Source: Auanema rhodensis (lineage: Eukaryota; Nematoda; Chromadorea; Rhabditida; Rhabditidae). Taken from it: a stretch of 64,000 nucleotides of DNA. Numbering within the stretch: the stretch's first letter is position 1; each line of letters begins with the position of its first letter. The stretch spans positions 14,437,001 to 14,501,000 of the forward strand of contig OZ059895.1 in the NCBI GenBank assembly GCA_964057225.1, read 5' to 3'. The notes under the pieces are model-generated. The model did no database searches, was not told the origin of the DNA, and saw only the letters and a list, made by a program, of their open reading frames with translations. Below are positions 47,335 through 58,528 of this stretch, piece by piece. Made by a program: the position numbers and the translations under genes.

Positions 47335-48749
47335 TATGTACATACACATTTCCATTTTCATCCACACTTCCCGAACACTTGGCTTTGTTTCTTTTCTCAG
47401 ATATTTCTCTTATTTTTACGATAATAAGAAGCATTTTTCTTACTTTTTCAATCATTTTTTATAAAAAATTTGCAACTAGTTCACATCAATTATTTCACTG
47501 AATTTCACATTTTTTTTGTGAAACAGAAAAAAAAATTTCTTTTATTCTATGAAAAATCGTTGAAACAAATTATTTTCTTTTTCACCAAATCTCATCGTAT
47601 TTGATCTCTGCTGCATCTTTTGTTAGTCTTATGTAGCTTCTATCTTATGAATCATGTACTTTAAGCATAATCTTCAAGAATGAGCTTTATTTCTTTTTTT
47701 TTTGGAAAGGATGAAGACGAAAAAAAGATTTTCCTCTTTGCCTCCCACACTCCTCCTCCATTTTTGCTAAGCTCCAACATGAGACACTGAGCACTTATCT
47801 CATTTCATTCATAAGATATTGTACTCAATTCATTGTGATCTTCATGAAACCATCTATATTTAGATTCTGATGATGATGACGACGATGGATGAAGGCTACA
47901 ACGACAAAATTCATGAAAACGATGACGACTAAGCTGCTGATTCTCCATTTACAGTTTGAGCTTTAACCTTCGAAGAAACTTGAACCTATCCACGTCTACT
48001 CTGGTTTCAAAGGACATAATCAAGATTCAAATGACTTCCTTACATCATCAGCATCATCTTTTCCATCCTCTTCATCATCATCATCATCTTCGTCATCATC
48101 TTCATCGTGAAAAATAACAGCAGCATTGTCGTCGTCGTCGTTGTCGTCGTCGTCGTCGTTGTTAGCATCTGCATCTGCATTTGCATCTGCATCCTATTCA
48201 TAACTGAAACATGAGATTTATTAAATATAAAAAAACATTATTCTATTAAAAATTCATTCATCACAACATGCAAATTCCAAAAAAAAATTTTTTTCGAAAA
48301 GTGCTCCTATCCTTTTTGAGAAAAAAAAAGATTTCCATTTCAGTACAATTGAATAATTTCCTGATTCAAATTATTATTTTTTTTCTTTAAATTCTTTCTT
48401 CTAATCTTTGATTTTAATGAGCTCTGACTCTTCTGTCACTCCCTCTCTCCCTCCCTCTACGACATCGTGTGTGCCTTATATAGCTCAGATGCACATCAGT
48501 TGAGCTCACCTATATATTAGTATGTATCTTCATTATGAAAATCTAAGTTTTTCCTGTTTCAAATTTCATATTATTAACTATATATAGTATAGTTAGTTAG
48601 TAATCTTAATCATTATCTCATTTATAATTCTGACGTCAAATGTTTGCGATATCAATTCAAACTTATTTATATAACTCATTTGAAGTCAAAAGTCTTCAAG
48701 TTATTTTCGTTAATTTTTTAATTTTTGAAAAGAAAAAAGGAGGTTTCCC

Positions 48750-48754
<5 letters not shown>

Positions 48755-48795
<41 letters not shown>

Positions 48796-48909
48796 ACATC
48801 ATTGTAATATACACAAATACATATACTTAACTAGTTTTCAACTCTATATAACTCGCACAAATGTCATTACTATACGTATAGATTATGTTGGTACTGCAAC
48901 CTTTTTACC

Positions 48910-48975
<66 letters not shown>
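48755..48975. repeat. Inverted pair of (CT)n and (GA)n tracts
   Basis: A (TC)n run at 48755-48791 is followed 122 bp later by an uninterrupted (GA)n run at 48914-48975. They are complementary and could pair as a long hairpin. Confidence 0.85.
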
Positions 48976-48977
<2 letters not shown>

Positions 48978-49526
48978 GTTTATAATTTCATTCGAGATTT
49001 TACAGTCATCATCCTCATCCTGAGGCTCATCAGTCTCATCAACGTCATTTCCACAGCTTCATCGTCATGATCTTCAATTCAAGTGATCATTAAATACTAC
49101 ATATAGTATAAGATTCATTATCAAAATTATCTTTTTTTTTCTCCCAAAGGAATTTTTAATTTCCAAATTTCTACATTCTCCTCCTTCTTCTCTTGTTTCT
49201 TCTCATCATCATCATCATCGTTGTCGTCGTCTTCTTCTTCTTCTCAGGACTATTTTCCATCGTTAATGGATGGATTTCCTACATAAATTTTCTAAACTAT
49301 TACTATATAATCTATAATGTAATATATCATTTATTCAATCTTTTCATTATTCCTTTCAAGCTTTAATCTCTATATCTCTCAAGCATTAATTTTTCTTTTT
49401 TTTCTCTTAATTCTCTGTATATCTCAATGTTTTTCTCTCAACTCTCATATTCTTTCAATCTTCTTCTTCTTCTCCTCCTCCTCCTCCTCCATTTCTCTCA
49501 TCTACTACTACTACTACTCCTTCTCC

Positions 49527-49559
49527 TTCTTCTTCTTCTTCTTCTTCTTCTTCTTCTTC
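49527..49559. repeat. (CTT)n microsatellite
   Basis: About eleven CTT repeats, preceded by (CTC)n and (CTA)n short runs. Confidence 0.9.
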
Positions 49560-49781
49560 ACATATGAGACAACAATTATCCAACAGCAATTAGTCTCGAA
49601 GTCGTCAGCCGACAACTATTTCCAACCTAATCTTAAGCAAAAACTTTTTTATTCCTCACCCAATCCTTTATCCACTACCTATCTCATCAAACATCATTTT
49701 TTCGCGCATTATTATTAAACTTCCTTATTGATATGCTATATATATTCTAATTATATGATATAGTTATATTATATTTCAGTT

Positions 49782-50350
49782 ATGTTATTCTTGGCATTTC
49801 TCCTAATAAGTTATACATATGCATATCCGAGATTGGAACGTCAAGCTACAGGTAAGCTACAACTTTCATATTAATCCTTTTCATCTATGTAGTCTTTGTT
49901 TCAAATTACTAATTATGCTATAATAGTTAATATGTTTAACATTATACTAATCAGCTTCTTAGTTGAAACTATTTAGTTTTTTTTTCTTTTCTTTTATTTT
50001 TTTATTTTAAAAAGAACAAATTAACATCCATAGCCGCTTCAGATGACAGAATGCCTCGTTTATTTTATCCACATAGAGAGCCTGAACGTCCTTGTAAGTC
50101 TCAATTGGTGTCATCTTTGTGCTTCTACCTCTTACCTCAAATCCTCTCCAATGTTCTCTCTCACTCACTCCCTCTCTCCCCCCCTCCTCCCTCTCTCTTT
50201 CCCTCTCTTTATTTTCTTAATTCAACTCGACAGTTCCTAGTTATAGTTACAACTATTTAAGTTTATTCTAACATATTTTAATTATTTTAGTCGTATTTAC
50301 AATTATTTTTAGTTATTGTGACTTTGTTTTCTTTATTTTCTCTCTCTCTC

Positions 50351-50382
<32 letters not shown>

Positions 50383-52244
50383 AATCTCTCTCTCATATCT
50401 CATCTTCAGCGGCTTCAATCTTTAGTTCATCTATGTATGTGCTTTCATTTCATCATTACTTTCTGATTTAACCCATTACTGATGAGTAACTCTTCTAGCT
50501 TTCGTACGACCACTTCATTCCGCTTCTATCTTATCACAATCTTTCATCGAACCACTCGTCACTACCGTAAACCCGGATCACACTATTCACAAACCAGGTT
50601 TATTCCAAGAAAAGTATTTTGAAAATAAAAAATATTCATAATTAAACCTGATTATCACGTACTATGTCGTTAAAAATTTTCATGTTTATCTCATATATCA
50701 TGAACGTTTGGCTCGAATCACGATGCACGCAAAGGTCAATTATCTTTTCTCGCACTCTTCTTTCAAGCTTTAACCTTCTTTCAAGCTTTTACTTTCTCTC
50801 TCTCTCTCTTTCTTTCTCTCTCTCTCTACATGTATATCTTGTTTTCAATTTCATCCCTTCAAAGAAACACATAATACACTCACATTAGTTATAACTATTT
50901 CACATAGTTAGCAATAGACAATTATACTATTTCAAACATTCAAGGGCCGGTAGATTCAAATGCCGAAAACCTTCGTTCACTGGACAGAACTGTCGATATT
51001 GACGGTGATGGACATCTGTCCTTAGAAGAAGTTCAATATGCAGCCTTTGTACATCATGGCCTTTCCGGCTCTGTTGTCAAAGACATGTTCAAACAGGTAA
51101 TTTCTCTTCTTTTTCTTTTCGACGATACATGCACGCAGCACACTAGCATCACGTGTACTGCGTGACAGGCACGTGTATCTCATTTTGATTTAATGCAACA
51201 CAAATGCGGCTGCATTTTATAATTTATATTATAGTTTATAAGTTAATTATAATATTTTACAGGTTGACACAAATCACGATAATTATCTTACATCTGAAGA
51301 ATTTAATAATATTCGACCATTAGTTATTGAAAAAGCTGAAAATGCTGCTCAACATTATTTACAGGTACTTTTAATTATTATTATTATAGTTAGATATATG
51401 ATATAGTTATTTATATATATATATTATATGTATATCCTTTTTAAGACTGTTGACTTGGATCATAATCAATTACTATCATTGCCTGAGGCACAAGCTTATC
51501 TTCTTCGTGAATATGGAATTGGTAAGTTTACACAATGCATCTTTGAACAACGAGCTTACAGCTTACAGCTTATCATAAATCTCTTTCATATGATCGTTTT
51601 CAGGTTCCCGAGATGTTGAACGAATTTGGAAGCTTGTGAATCCAGATGCTAAAGCTCAAATGGACGCTGCGGACTTTGCCAAGTTACGTCGACGCGTACG
51701 CGGAATGAGCATTCGTCTCAGTCGCCAAATCATGAAGGTCTGCAAAACGTTGAATGTCAATTCCAAATCTTATCCATCACACATTACAGTATGCTGATGT
51801 TAATGCCGATAATCACATTTCATTAGATGAAGCTCAAGCAATTGCTTTTGAACAAGAAGGCATTGGACCAGGTATGTGATGATGTTACTACTTAGCTCAT
51901 TTCATCGACAAATCATTTTTCAATTAACTTTCTAAATGAATGGAAAGAAAGATGTGAGAAATTAGCATAACACACATGTTCTATATGTGGATGTGACGAC
52001 AAAACCATTTTTGAATTACTATTCAAAGCATATTTCACATCATATTCAAAGTTTTCTCATATAAACTCTATGTGAGAAGAAAGTGCGTCATTGCATAGTA
52101 AATCTTCAACCTACCAAGCTGTATGTATGTACATTCCCACAATCGTTTACTTGAATTTTTCATCTATTTTGTCTTTGATAATACGTAAAAAAGGGTATTT
52201 TGATAAGAACTTTCATTCTACTTTACTATTTGAAAATGGAAAAC

Positions 52245-52293
<49 letters not shown>

Positions 52294-53748
52294 TTCATTA
52301 AGTTCAGATCACAACGAAACTATTGTTTTTAAACAATTTCTTCTTAGGAGATGTTGCTGAGATGATGGCCTCCGTTGATGACAACCAAGACGGTGAGCTT
52401 AATGCTCCTGAATTTGCTGACTTTGAGCGAATTGTTCGTGCTCGTGCCATTGAAACGAGCAAGAAAGCGTTAAAGGTTCAGATATATAACAGATCAAGCT
52501 CATATAATCCTCATATCTCAGGTTGTTGATGCTGACGGAAGTGGAACCTTGAAATTGGATGAAGCTAAGAGAATTGCATTCGAACATTACGGATTTGATG
52601 AGACAGTATATTCCTGTTTTGATATAGTATTTATCATTAATCCGCTTAGGTTCTGGCTCCATTTTTCGATCAGGCTGATGAGAATGAGGACGGACAGCTG
52701 GATACCGTCGAATTTGCCGGATTCCGATCTGTCATCCGTAATCGCGCAGTCAGTGATGCTATCCCAGTTCTCAAGGTAAGAACTTGTGATAGTTGTTATT
52801 GTTTCTGCTGCTGCTGCTGATGATAATGATAATGATAATGATATTTTAATAATTTACAGGACGCCGACTTAGACGGTGATGGCGTAATCAGTCTTGATGA
52901 AGCTGCAGAGAAAACCAAACGCGAAGATGACTTAGAAGAATTTGAGACAAAAGCTTTGTTCACATTAGCTGATCAGGTTAGAATATAATATTCGTATAGT
53001 ATATAGGTAATGTCAATTATTCAGAATAAAAGCGGAAAATTGGATAAAGTTGAATTAGCGGACTTCATTCGACTAGTTCGTCTATCAGCAATCAAGTTTG
53101 CTACTGACCATTTCAAGGTAATATCACTATTTGTATTGTTAACTATATCATTTTATATATACTATATGATAAAATAATCAATATTCATATATTATATTTA
53201 AGGAATTTGATACAAATGGTGATAAGATTGTAACATTAGACGAGCTTGCGCAGCTGATCGAAACCAAGTATGGTGTTCCAATAGAGATTACACGCAAATT
53301 TTTCGATAAAGTGGACGTCGATCATTCCGGAGAATTGATTCCAGCTGAAATTGTCGATTTCCGGTAAGTTATTTTACAACAAAAAGCTGGTCAGTATTTG
53401 GCTATCAGATTGCATTCGTCTTCCTTTTACTCAGCTTTCCGTGAATTTTGTTTGAAATAAGAGGAAGTGACGTCAATCATGTTCTTGTGTCATTCATTTC
53501 AAAAGAGATTCAGTAATGAATACTTTGCTTGTAATAGTTTCCTTTGAACTAGAAATCAAATACTAAGATAGAAAGAGAATAATGTTTAAAAAAAGAAAAA
53601 AAATGTTGGAGATCAAACCAACATGATGAACCGTTCAATTAAAGTTTACCCACGTCATTAACACGTGAACAGCAATTAATATGCAAATCAATTTAAAAAT
53701 AGAAAGGAAGAGAGAGAGAGAGAGAGAGAGTGAGAGGGAGAAAGAGAT

Positions 53749-53805
<57 letters not shown>

Positions 53806-56800
53806 AAGATATATGTCGATTATATAAATTGAATTAATTTATAAATTAGTAATTATTAATGAAAAAAAATTAAAAATTATCTATTTTCAGACATGAAATC
53901 CGAAAATATGTTGCTTCTCTGCCAGCCGTCAGCATCGATGATACCACTAGAGATGAAATGAAAGTAAGGCAACTGATTAACTCGCATCTGCAACGAGCTG
54001 TGGTGACACATTAAAAGTTTTTTTATTTATTCTGACCTTACATCGCAATTTCATCATCTAAACAACAACAAAAATCTTTTTTATTTGTTTATTTTTTCAT
54101 AAAATAAAAGAGAAAAAAATAATTTTTTTGCAGAAAAAAGAAAAAGAAAAAGAAAAAAAGTTCTAATAATGATCATCCAAATTGGATGTTTCAAAATGCA
54201 TATACTTGTTTATCCATTTGGATTACTTAAATCCATCATTCGTTTGAAAATAGTAGAAATTCATCGAAGATATAATCTGTATATACAATTAAATTAATAA
54301 ATTGAATTATTCCATCAGACTTCTTTTTTTTTCTTTTCTTTTGTTTATTTTCGTCGTTTTTGTCGTCTTTTTCTGGTCAAGTTTTTATTTTTTTTTCAAG
54401 TTTTCTGGCTTGTCTCCATCCATGCATGCATCATCATCATCACCCTCACGTACCCAGCTTTTTTTCCTTTTATTTTTTCAAATATCAAATATTTTTTCCA
54501 ACTTAATTTGCATCCGTAGAGCATGATTTTACAGACACCATCACCTGTTTCAAGTAGTTCCTCCAGCCACACAGCACTAAACACTGTCTCCACTGCTCAT
54601 GAGAGTACAACTACACAGGTTCACTATTCAATTCTACTTTAATTCATTTTCTACTGACTCGTTATTAACTATTTGCATGACGTCATATATGTATAATAAT
54701 ACTAATTATATATTTATTTTAATTATATGTATTTATATTTATATATATTTAACTAACGATTTTAATGTGTATGTATGTGTGTGTGTGTGTGTGTGTGTTA
54801 TATTTGGAAACTAGTGTCAGGGACAAGACAAATAGCTTTTTGACTGTAAAATTCATTGAGGTATTCATAACTTCAGGAAAATGGAAAAGCAACTAGACAC
54901 ATATCACCTGCTTTTAAGAATCCTTCTCGCCCATCGAAGGTATTATGAAGAAATGGTTTTCAAAATGAATTAACTTGAATATGGCTGGTTACCAGTCCAG
55001 TGTAATTGAGAATTCGAGAAGACATACATGCATGCATGTGATGATATACGAGTGAGGGTAGTTGTAAGATTGAAGCTTAGATGTTACAACCGATTATTGC
55101 GTTAATTTGATTCAAAATGAAACTTTCATTTGACGTCACGTCAACGAGATATACTATGCTAATTATTATAGTCATCATTAAATATAATCAAGTTAAATGT
55201 GAAGTAAGATGAATGAAAAGTGAAAATTAAAATATTAAAATTTCAAAAATCATGTAAAACCCATTGAATAAACTGTTTCTAATCTTAGGCGCATGCTGTA
55301 ACAACAGAAGTTCATGAGAACGATATTCACTCGCTTAACCAACCAATCAAAACTGCTGTCCAACTCAAATTCCTTACAACTCCTCGTTCATTCAGCGCAA
55401 CTCACCCAACCACAATCACAGAATTACTAACTGACTCACAACAAAATTTCGTAACACCAACAATCACAGTAACAACAACAACAACGACGACACGAAGACC
55501 AGCTAATCCTTGGCGTCACTGGCGTCATCAATTAACTTCGACTGTTGGCGTTGACACTAATAATGATAATCAGCTAACAACCGATACACTAAGCCAAATA
55601 GCTGAGTTAACTGAGCTTAAAACGACAACTTCTTTCACTCCATCTACATCAGCTATTATTGAAGAAACATCAACAGTGGCTACAGAAGCTACGACTGAAG
55701 CTACTTCTAAAGCTACAACCAGGCGTACTACCAGAGCCAGGACCAAGCATACTACTGTAGCAACGACAGAACCTACCACGGTAGCAACAACAGAACTTAC
55801 AACTGAAGCTGCTACAAAAGCTGCTACAGAAGCTACCACTGAAGGTGCTACTGAAGCTACTACAGAAGCTGCAACAGAAGCAACAACAGAAGCAACAACA
55901 GGAGCTATAACAGAAGCTATAACAGAAGCTACTAGTCAAACTGCAACTATAGCCATCTCTGAAGCTACAGCTGAAACTTCTACCGTCGGTACAACTGCAG
56001 CCATCACTACAACTACCAACGAAGCAACAATTCAAGCAACTAGTGAAGTAGTTACCGAAGCAAAAACTGAAGCTGCTACAGTAGAAGTTAAATCTATTCA
56101 ACTAGCAACTACAATAGAAGGTTCAGCTGAAAGTCCATTTGAGAAAGACAACTCATCCGAAGGTTCTGGAGAAGCTATGTTCGAATCTTCTGGAGAGATT
56201 CCAACTGACACTTCCATGCATCTTCTAGCGAATGAATTACTGAGTGAAAATATAATCGGTCCTAATAGCTTAAGTAACACTCAATCAAAGGAATTAAAGG
56301 ATATCGAAGCTTTAAACAATTCCACAGCCTTGTCCGTTGAAAATGAAAACCAAAAATCTGAAGAAATTCAACTGTCACTTGATAATGAAAACAAGAAGAG
56401 AGCCGATGTGTCAATCACCGAGCTTGAAGGTTCCGGAACATTTTTCAATGAGGAAGTCGACAGAAAATCATCTTCTACTACAAGTGTTTGTCTAGATTTT
56501 ATAAAGCTTTATGCTTTCTGCACCTTTGCACTTAACGCAACATTAATCATTTAACTTTCAAAGTTCAAATCTAATCTATTTATTTTCAGCCAACTTCTTC
56601 AACAACTGTTGCTGAAGATATTGAATACGAGGTCATCGCCGTAGAAGTTGATGAAAAGGGTAACGAGATCTCCAGACGACCAATCGATGATGTGACAGAA
56701 CGACGTCGCTTGATCGAAGAGCAAAAGCGTCTTCTGAACATTCCTGCTAGTGCTGAAGTTGAATACTTGGACAGCGATGACGGCGCTGAGTCTGGTGATG

Positions 56801-56985
56801 GAAAATCCAAAAGCAGTATGTTTCATAAAATCTATGACCACGTTACTGAATAATCCAATCTTGTAGCTAGGAGGAAAGTAAGTCGAGCCGATGACGCAGA
56901 AGTAGAAATTGTTGAATACATTGAAGAAGAAGACAATAATTCAACAGCTAAACCATCAACGACGACTGCGCCGACAGAGGCATAG
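49782..56985 (+). CDS. Secreted multi-EF-hand protein with Thr-rich mucin-like C-terminal half
   Basis: Predicted 1078 residues in 20 exons: 49782-49851, 50043-50093, 50499-50597, 50945-51096, 51263-51364, 51446-51521, 51604-51737, 51790-51871, 52348-52475, 52522-52605, 52650-52775, 52860-52976, 53025-53117, 53203-53363, 53891-53963, 54535-54618, 54877-54939, 55289-56485, 56590-56815, 56867-56985. Signal peptide MLFLAFLLISYTYA. About twelve EF-hand loops at ~90-490: DIDGDGHLSLEE, DTNHDNYLTSEE, DLDHNQLLSLPE, NPDAKAQMDAAD (degenerate), DVNADNHISLDE, DDNQDGELNAPE, DADGSGTLKLDE, DENEDGQLDTVE, DLDGDGVISLDE, DQNKSGKLDKVE, DTNGDKIVTLDE, DVDHSGELIPAE. Then ~566-960 is a TEAT/TEATTEA Thr-rich region (probable O-glycosylation), ending with an acidic/basic C-terminus. 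The mucin exons have no start codon of their own and join in phase after 53963, so one gene is the simplest reading. Reading through that donor instead gives a stop at about 54015, a possible short isoform. AATAAA at 57043-57048. Confidence 0.72.
50338..50396. repeat. (CT)n microsatellite in an intron
   Basis: TC tract with two interruptions in the intron after the second EF-hand-gene exon. Confidence 0.9.
52248..52289. repeat. (GA)n microsatellite in an intron
   Basis: AG tract of about 42 bases in the intron before the exon at 52348. Confidence 0.95.
53708..53804. repeat. (GA)n microsatellite in an intron
   Basis: Long GA-rich tract with a pure stretch of about 45 bases, in the intron before the exon at 53891. 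Confidence 0.95.
55676..56085 (+). repeat. Tandem Thr-Glu-Ala-Thr coding repeats
   Basis: Degenerate repeats encoding T-E-A-T / T-E-A-A / T-T-E-P within the mucin exon; codons vary (ACA/ACT, GAA, GCT/GCA), so the repeat is old or kept at the protein level rather than a fresh DNA expansion. Confidence 0.85.
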
Positions 56986-58528
56986 GAGAGATATGCTAAC
57001 AACCTATTCAACTTGTAATAATTATAATAACCCAGAAAAATTAATAAAGAGCAGTGCCATATAAAACAAAAACTTTTTTCTTAATAGTAGTTATAACATA
57101 AACATAGATGCATAATAATCTGAAATTACAATTGAATTCCCTCAAGGAAAGATTAACTGCTAGGGGGGCTAACGGCCTAAAAAAGCAAAAGTAGTAAAGA
57201 AGACGACTTAAAAGCTGGAATAAGAGTATGATGAGTGATGTGCTGGCTTGACACTGCCTTCTGGATCTTCAAAAAGACTGCCCAGCAGTCGCATGCAGCA
57301 ACTGGAGAGCCTACATAGATAGCTATGCACCAGAAGCATAAATCAGAGTAAAGCCGACAATTATAGATAGAGATATACACAGAAAATAACCATAAAGAGG
57401 GCAGAGTAATATACAAATCAACTATATAGATAGAATACCGGGATTATTCAGTCCATCATGACAACGGGAGAGGTATGGCTTCCAACAACAAACGAACGAA
57501 AGGTGCATAGCTCAAAGAGAGATGAGAAAGAGAGAGATAGAAGGCTTGAGGAGAGAGAGAAAGTGAATCCAACTAAACTATAAATGGAGGCTATAAAATA
57601 AATGGGTTCAAATAGTATAACAACGGGTTTCGGCAAGTCATTGCGGGTAGGTGGGTGGAGATGATGGCTAGAATTGGTGATGAAGTTGCGTTGGATGTGT
57701 AAACGATCAGAAGAAAGGAGTGACAGTGAAGGGAAACTTGCAACTAAAGCCCTGAGAACCATAAGTGGAATTGTAGTTGAGTTTCTATAGTAAAACATGA
57801 ATAGAGCCAGCACACCGGATGAGTGAAGAAAACGTCAGTGCATCAAATTGGGTCACAACTCAACTTCTGGCAAAGGAAAGCTAGTTTCAACTACTTCTCT
57901 AATAAAAAATCTATTTAAAAGTGCGAAAAAGTAATGTGTGAGGTGCAGACTAAAATTCATAGCGTATCTAGAAATATATCTGTAAACTGTTTGCACTTAC
58001 GTGCCAAAAAAAAACAACAAAAAAGGATAACGGTAAATATCACCACGATAGTGCGCAGAATAATATAAGGATACAAATTTTAAAATAAAATGGAGGAGTT
58101 TACGACAACTACCAATGGAGTTAGCAGTTGGAAAACAGTAACAAGGGAAAACGTATGAAACAGAGTATTCTGTAAGAGAACAAGAGAGACTTTCGGATGT
58201 TGAAATTAGGATATTGCTGATGACGACACGCAAACAACACAATGCCCAAAAAGGTTAGAGACGATAACTTTGTGTCGTAGTGGCGCAAACTTGGTTGAAC
58301 TTGTAGTAGTATAATACCTGGATGAATTGCATGTAAAGAGACCATCGGGACATATAGAGTATATGTATAAGGTGGATGAACAGTGGTTACGGATTCCGAT
58401 TATTCGAGCCTTCGCCTTGACCACTATGGTCAGGACAGGCGATCTTAAAGCAGAATCCGATTAAACACTTGTGCAGTACAGCTTAAACGTTGAAAATTCA
58501 AAATAAAGTAAAATATTGAATTCGAACC
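56986..58528. other. 1.5 kb convergent intergenic region
   Basis: Between the EF-hand/mucin gene stop (plus) and the stop of the eIF4B-like gene (minus). It holds the AATAAA signal near 57043, then unremarkable sequence with a purine-rich stretch (57500-57560). Open frames here have no splice context or family resemblance. Confidence 0.5.

Larger units (their letters stand above)
42883..49781. other. 6.9 kb gene-free region of simple repeats
   Basis: No gene supported. It begins with the CCDC92 3' flank (CTTCTTCTTC at 42935) and continues as pyrimidine-rich DNA, microsatellites (listed separately), poly-G tracts (45837-45849) and imperfect trinucleotide clusters: GAC/ACG (46043-46085), TCATCA/GTCGTC (48050-48200) and CTT (49500-49560). 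Open frames such as 45935-46315 are low-complexity Thr or Ser/Leu runs. The final ATATTTCAG at 49771-49779 is the likely trans-splice acceptor of the EF-hand gene. Confidence 0.6.

Noticed and set aside
50403-50436. Extra exon after TTCAG at 50409 in the EF-hand gene
   Set aside because: It would shift phase for the exon at 50499; direct joining 50093-50499 keeps a good frame, so it was left out.
55570-56101. Minus-strand frames (89 and 143 residues) rich in Val/Ala or Cys/Ser/Phe
   Set aside because: Antisense shadows of the Thr-rich mucin exon; the plus-strand frame has the splice sites and signal-peptide gene context.
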